64,000 bases of DNA from Streptomyces sp. NBC_01288. GTDB lineage: Bacteria > Actinomycetota > Actinomycetes > Streptomycetales > Streptomycetaceae. Below the pieces are notes generated by a model that saw only the letters and a program-made list of their open reading frames with translations, did no database searches and was not told where the DNA came from. Where the stretch lies: assembly GCF_035982055.1 (NCBI RefSeq), contig NZ_CP108427.1, positions 4,030,001 to 4,094,000 of the forward strand, written 5' to 3'. The first letter of the stretch is position 1. Every line of letters begins with the position of its first letter. The translations under genes and the position numbers were made by a program. Positions 60,251 to 64,000 of the stretch are shown here, piece by piece.

Positions 60251-61867
60251 ATGAACACCACCCCCGCACCGGCGCCCCCGGCGGCCGACTGGGAAGAGCT
60301 CGTCACCAGCGCACTGCTCGGCACGGACCGCCGTACGCCTCCGGGGCACGCGCCGGGCCAGGACGCACCCGTGGCGCTGTTGGACGCGGCGGCCGTGGAG
60401 ACCGTACGGCGGCGGGCGGGACTGTGTCCGGCCCGGGCGGCACAACGTCCGGAGCCCGCCGCGCCCGACACGCGTCCGGCGCTGCCCGTCGCGGCGGCGC
60501 GCAGGCTGGCGATGCTGCTGACCGACCGTCCGGGTACGGGCGGTGGGGGCCGTAGGGGCACCTCGCCGGATCTCATGGAGTTGCTGCCCCAGTGGCTGAC
60601 GGCGGCCAACGCGCGCGGTTTCGCCGCGCCCGTCCAGGCCTTGCCCGCGCTGTTGGACGCGGCCCGGGGTCGTACGGATCTGCGGCCGGCGGCGCTGGAG
60701 TTCGCGGGCCCGCGCGCGTTGTGGCTGGCCCGGCTGAACCCGGACTGGCGGTTCGCCCTGCGCGCGACACCGGGCGGCGGCACGGCCCTGCCGGACCTGG
60801 ACGCCCCGGACCAGGTCCAACTGCTCTGGCAGGAGGGCCTGTTCGCCGAGCGGGTGGCTCTGCTCGCGGCGATACGCGCCCAACGGCCCTCCTCCGCGCG
60901 CGAGTTGCTGGTCACGACCTGGGCGACGGAGCGGGCGGAGGACCGGCTGATGTTCCTCGACTCGCTGCGGATGGGTCTTACAGCCGAGGACGAGCCGTTC
61001 CTGGAGCAGGCGTTGGCCGACCGGAGCCGCAACGTCCGTGCCACGGCGGCGGAGTTGCTGTCGGCGCTCCCCGACTCGGCGCTCGCCGCGCGGATGGCGA
61101 TCCGGGCGTCGGCCTGCGTGGCCGTGGACCGTACGCGCGAGGAACCGGGCTTGGTGGTCGAGGCACCGCACGAGTGCGACTCGGGCATGGAGCGGGACGG
61201 TGTGGTCGCCAAGGCTCCGGCGGGACGCGGTGAACGCTCGTGGTGGCTCGGCCAGTTGGTGGAGGCGACTCCGCTCGCGACCTGGGAGCGGCGGCTCGGC
61301 GGACGTACGCCCAAGGAGATCGTGGCGCTCCCGGTGGCGGACGACTGGCGGAGCGAGCTGCACGCCGCGTGGTGCCGGGCGGCGGTGCGGCAGCGGAACG
61401 CCGACTGGTCCCGGGCGCTGCTGGGGACGCCGTCCGCACCGGAGGCGGGCGGGCCGGGGGCCGTCTCCCTGGCCGAGCGCGCCAAGCTGCTGAGCACGCT
61501 GGGCGGGGGTGAACGGGCCGACTGGGTCGCCGGGTTCATCGCGTCGCAGGGGCTGTCCGAGGCGTTCCAGCTGCTCGGTGTGTGTGCGGTGCCGTGGGCT
61601 GCGCCGCTTGGGCGGGCTGTCGTGGACGCGCTCAACATCGCGCGGGACGCGGGGAGTTATCCGTGGAGTTTCAGTGGGGTGATGGGGCTGGCAGAGCGGT
61701 GTCTCGATCCGGCCGAGGCGAGTCGGCTGGACGGGTTGCTGGCGGTGCCGGACGAGACGGAGGATGCGGCGCCGGGGGCGGGGGGTTATTGGGCGGAGGC
61801 GTTCCAGCGGCTGGTGACTACGTTGCGGTTGCGCGCGGCGATGGCGGAGGAGTTGGGGGCGCCGTAG
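60251..61867 (+). CDS. DUF5691 family protein of the MoxR system
   Basis: 538 residues of mainly helical, repeat-like character (HEAT-like segments such as FLEQALADRSRNVRATAAEL LSAL). The N-terminal WEELVTSALLGTDRR is the family's mark, and VVDALN...SYPWSFSGVMGLAERCLD its C-terminal one. It probably works as a scaffold for the SWIM, MoxR and VWA proteins. The gene ends just before a common Streptomyces repeat. Confidence 0.87.
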   Translation: MNTTPAPAPPAADWEELVTSALLGTDRRTPPGHAPGQDAPVALLDAAAVETVRRRAGLCPARAAQRPEPAAPDTRPALPVAAARRLAMLLTDRPGTGGGGRRGTSPDLMELLPQWLTAANARGFAAPVQALPALLDAARGRTDLRPAALEFAGPRALWLARLNPDWRFALRATPGGGTALPDLDAPDQVQLLWQEGLFAERVALLAAIRAQRPSSARELLVTTWATERAEDRLMFLDSLRMGLTAEDEPFLEQALADRSRNVRATAAELLSALPDSALAARMAIRASACVAVDRTREEPGLVVEAPHECDSGMERDGVVAKAPAGRGERSWWLGQLVEATPLATWERRLGGRTPKEIVALPVADDWRSELHAAWCRAAVRQRNADWSRALLGTPSAPEAGGPGAVSLAERAKLLSTLGGGERADWVAGFIASQGLSEAFQLLGVCAVPWAAPLGRAVVDALNIARDAGSYPWSFSGVMGLAERCLDPAEASRLDGLLAVPDETEDAAPGAGGYWAEAFQRLVTTLRLRAAMAEELGAP

Positions 61868-61871
61868 AGGC

Positions 61872-61945
61872 ATGGGGGCTGCGCCCCCAAACCCCCCTTC
61901 GGCCTGAACGGCCTCGTCCTCAAACGCCGGACGGGCTGAGAAGGT
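61872..61945. repeat. Streptomyces-type dispersed intergenic repeat with hairpins
   Basis: A TGGGGGC-TGC-GCCCCCA hairpin (about 61874-61890) is followed by CGGCCTGAACGGCC and CGTCCTCAAACGCCGGACGG. From memory, this string recurs at gene ends in many Streptomyces genomes and acts at least as a terminator. Beyond it (61946-62070) there are weaker, decayed copies of similar sequence before the icmB stop. Confidence 0.65.
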
Positions 61946-62079
61946 CGGCCTGCGCTGAAAAAGCGAACCCCAGACAGGCTGGATGATGCCGGTCCGCGCC
62001 GAGAAGCGAAGCCCTACTCGCCGAAGACCAAGCCGAAGAGTCACCGGTTCCAAGAAGCCAAGCCCCGTCCGCCGCAGGC

Positions 62080-62496
<417 letters not shown>

Positions 62497-62972
62497 CACT
62501 GCCTCCATGAAGCGACTGCGTTCATCCCTACCCACGGGTACCGCGGTACCCGCTTCAGTGCGGGAAGTGAACGAACGTTATCTCCAGCATCCCGCAACCG
62601 GCAGTTTCGCGGCGGATACCGAGGGGGAAATCACACGATGGGACACGTTCGCCGCGCAGCGTTCCAGCGGGAACAAGCGCACCGGGAGCCGCAACGAGGT
62701 CGCCGTACCGCCGCGCAGCAGGCCGCGCGGCGCGGTGGTACGGCGCATCGGCGCAGGCACGAAGGGCACGCAGGGCAGGTACGGCACGACAGCGGGAAGC
62801 CTCGTCGCCAGACCGACAAGGCTCCTCGGTACGTCAACGGCGTCGGTCACGCCGTGCGCCGCGCTCACCCGGCGCTCACCCCTCGCGCACCGTCGGTGAC
62901 CCTCGCCGTGGCCTCCCACGAGGGCACACGGGGGACGGAGCTGTCGTTCCGTGTGCCGACAGGAGGTCGGCC
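62497..62972. other. Intergenic region before the lipase gene
   Basis: 476 bases. A rightward frame from GTG 62567 to 62899 (110 codons, VNERYLQHPATGSF... then Arg/Thr-rich) has fairly high third-position GC but no ribosome site and no family resemblance, so I do not call it. The last 50 bases hold the AGGAGGT ribosome site of the lipase. An icmB promoter should lie near 62530-62600. Confidence 0.35.
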
Positions 62973-63851
62973 ATGAAGGTCACCGGGGTCGCAGCGCCCT
63001 TTCTCCCTCTATGTCAGCGCCTCCTGCCCAGCAGGCTGGCGGGCCTCTCGATGACCCTCCTGAAAGCGACCGCCCTGGAGATCGTGATCCTCGCGGGCCA
63101 CCTTCTCCTCTATCCCTCCGGCATCGCCCAGGAACGCCGGGAACCCCTCCCCGAGCCGCCCGCACCGGAGTACGCGACACAGTTGCCGACCGAGGCGAAA
63201 CCGCCGGTGGTGCTGCTGCACGGGTTCATCGACAACCGCTCGGTCTTCGTGCTGCTGCGCCGTTCCCTGGCCCAGCACGGCCGCCGACAGGTCGAGTCCC
63301 TCAACTACTCGCCGCTGACCTGCGACATCCGCACCGCCGCCGAGTTGCTCGGCCGGCACATCGAGGAGATCTGCGAGCGCACGGGCAGCCGGGAGGTCGA
63401 CATCGTCGGGCACAGCCTCGGTGGCCTGATCGCGCGGTACTACGTACAGCGGCTCGGCGGCGATCTGCGGGTCCGCACGCTGGTGACGCTCGGCACCCCG
63501 CACTCCGGCACGGCCGTCGTCCCGCTGGCCAACGCCCACCCGATCGTCCGGCAGATGCGGCCCGGCTCGCCGGTGATCGAGGAACTGACCCGGCCCGCGC
63601 CCGGCTGCCGTACGCACTTCGTCAGTTTCTGGAGCGACCTCGACCACCTGATGGAGCCACTGGAGACGGCCTGCGTCGACCACCCCGACCTGATCGCCGA
63701 GAACGTCCAGGTCAGCGGCATCGGCCACCTCGCCCTGCCGGTCCACCCGGCCGTCGCGACCGGCATCCGCCAGGCCCTCGACACCCCGCTGCCGGAAACC
63801 CCGGCCGCGACCCGCACCAATACCCGCACCGGGGGTCTGACAGTGGCCTGA
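62973..63851 (+). CDS. Alpha/beta-hydrolase lipase or esterase
   Basis: 292 residues with a hydrophobic N-terminal helix (about 24-47) that is a signal or membrane anchor. The hydrolase core has the oxyanion HG (83-84), the nucleophile elbow GHSLGG (Ser148), and a C-terminal His (SGIGHLALP). It resembles secreted lipases with a LipA/EstA-type fold (PVVLLHGFIDNRSVF). The ATG is preceded by a near-perfect AGGAGGT site. The substrate is not known. Confidence 0.85.
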   Translation: MKVTGVAAPFLPLCQRLLPSRLAGLSMTLLKATALEIVILAGHLLLYPSGIAQERREPLPEPPAPEYATQLPTEAKPPVVLLHGFIDNRSVFVLLRRSLAQHGRRQVESLNYSPLTCDIRTAAELLGRHIEEICERTGSREVDIVGHSLGGLIARYYVQRLGGDLRVRTLVTLGTPHSGTAVVPLANAHPIVRQMRPGSPVIEELTRPAPGCRTHFVSFWSDLDHLMEPLETACVDHPDLIAENVQVSGIGHLALPVHPAVATGIRQALDTPLPETPAATRTNTRTGGLTVA

Positions 63852-64000
63852 TCGGACACCGACAGCGGGCGCACAGCCTCCTGAAGATCGAACGCTATTC
63901 GAACCCACGGCCAAACCCGTGCCCGCCGTCCCCCGAAACACGGCCGAATGCCCGTTTCCTGCTGACGCGAAACCTGACGAAGATTGTCGTGCCCGCATAC
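63852..64000. other. Right-end intergenic sequence
   Basis: About 150 bases after the lipase stop. There is no gene start and no clear terminator. Near 63970 an AT-richer stretch might belong to a promoter beyond the window. Confidence 0.3.

Noticed and set aside
62567..62899. A 110-codon rightward frame between icmB and the lipase
   Set aside because: Third-position GC is fair, but there is no ribosome site, no domain and a long Arg/Thr-rich tail. Left as unassigned intergenic sequence.

Overview
The window is a high-GC, chromosomal Streptomyces segment. The marks are strong G/C bias at third codon positions, many GTG starts, several genes that appear to have no leader, GGAGG-type ribosome sites and characteristic families (XRE/DUF5753 regulators with small partners, DUF3017 after folD, DUF2690, DUF6350). 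From memory, the gene order follows the conserved core region of S. coelicolor around SCO4849 down to SCO4799. This is recall, not a search. I see no tRNA, rRNA, CRISPR array, insertion sequence or prophage.

Layout. 1-5.8 kb: envelope genes (a partial membrane phosphoesterase candidate, a D-Ala-D-Ala carboxypeptidase, a BrkB-type protein), a DprE2-like reductase, a 2'-5' RNA ligase-like protein and trpS. 5.9-9.3 kb: an ECF sigma factor, a membrane protein likely to be its anti-sigma, and two single-span surface proteins; a matched pair of promoter elements links the sigma gene to the surface-protein genes. 9.3-16 kb: glyA, rocD, a DMT transporter, a MocR regulator divergent from an AhpD-like gene, and an ICL/PEP-mutase-like gene. 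16-23.1 kb: a leftward choline/glycine betaine operon (betB, GMC dehydrogenase, ATPase, fused double permease, binding lipoprotein). 23.3-26.8 kb: three Streptomyces-type membrane/low-complexity proteins. 26.9-31.8 kb: a MarR-GNAT fusion, LysR, MFS, a siderophore-interacting protein and a membrane protein. 32-37.6 kb: mdh, two membrane-tethered XRE proteins, DUF3017, folD, an RDD protein. 37.7-43.4 kb: an XRE/DUF5753 module with a decayed DUF397 partner, an FHA-like protein coupled to a kinase with an extracellular transglycosylase-like domain, and secreted proteins. 43.5-52.1 kb: purH, purN, membrane proteins, an XRE-sigma-TM fusion, sucD and sucC. 52.5-61.9 kb: a MoxR/VWA/DUF5682/SWIM/DUF5691 system. 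62-64 kb: icmB and a lipase.

How the genes fit together. glyA, folD, purN and purH form a one-carbon/purine set; mdh and sucCD serve the TCA cycle. The betaine operon can both import osmoprotectant and make it from choline. The most interesting undescribed material is (i) the MoxR-VWA system, with a 48-residue protein locked between DUF5682 and VWA by ATGA overlaps on both sides and a DUF5682 head that resembles TraB/TIKI proteases; (ii) the kinase-transglycosylase receptor; (iii) the ECF sigma circuit with twin promoters; and (iv) the membrane-tethered XRE-sigma fusion.
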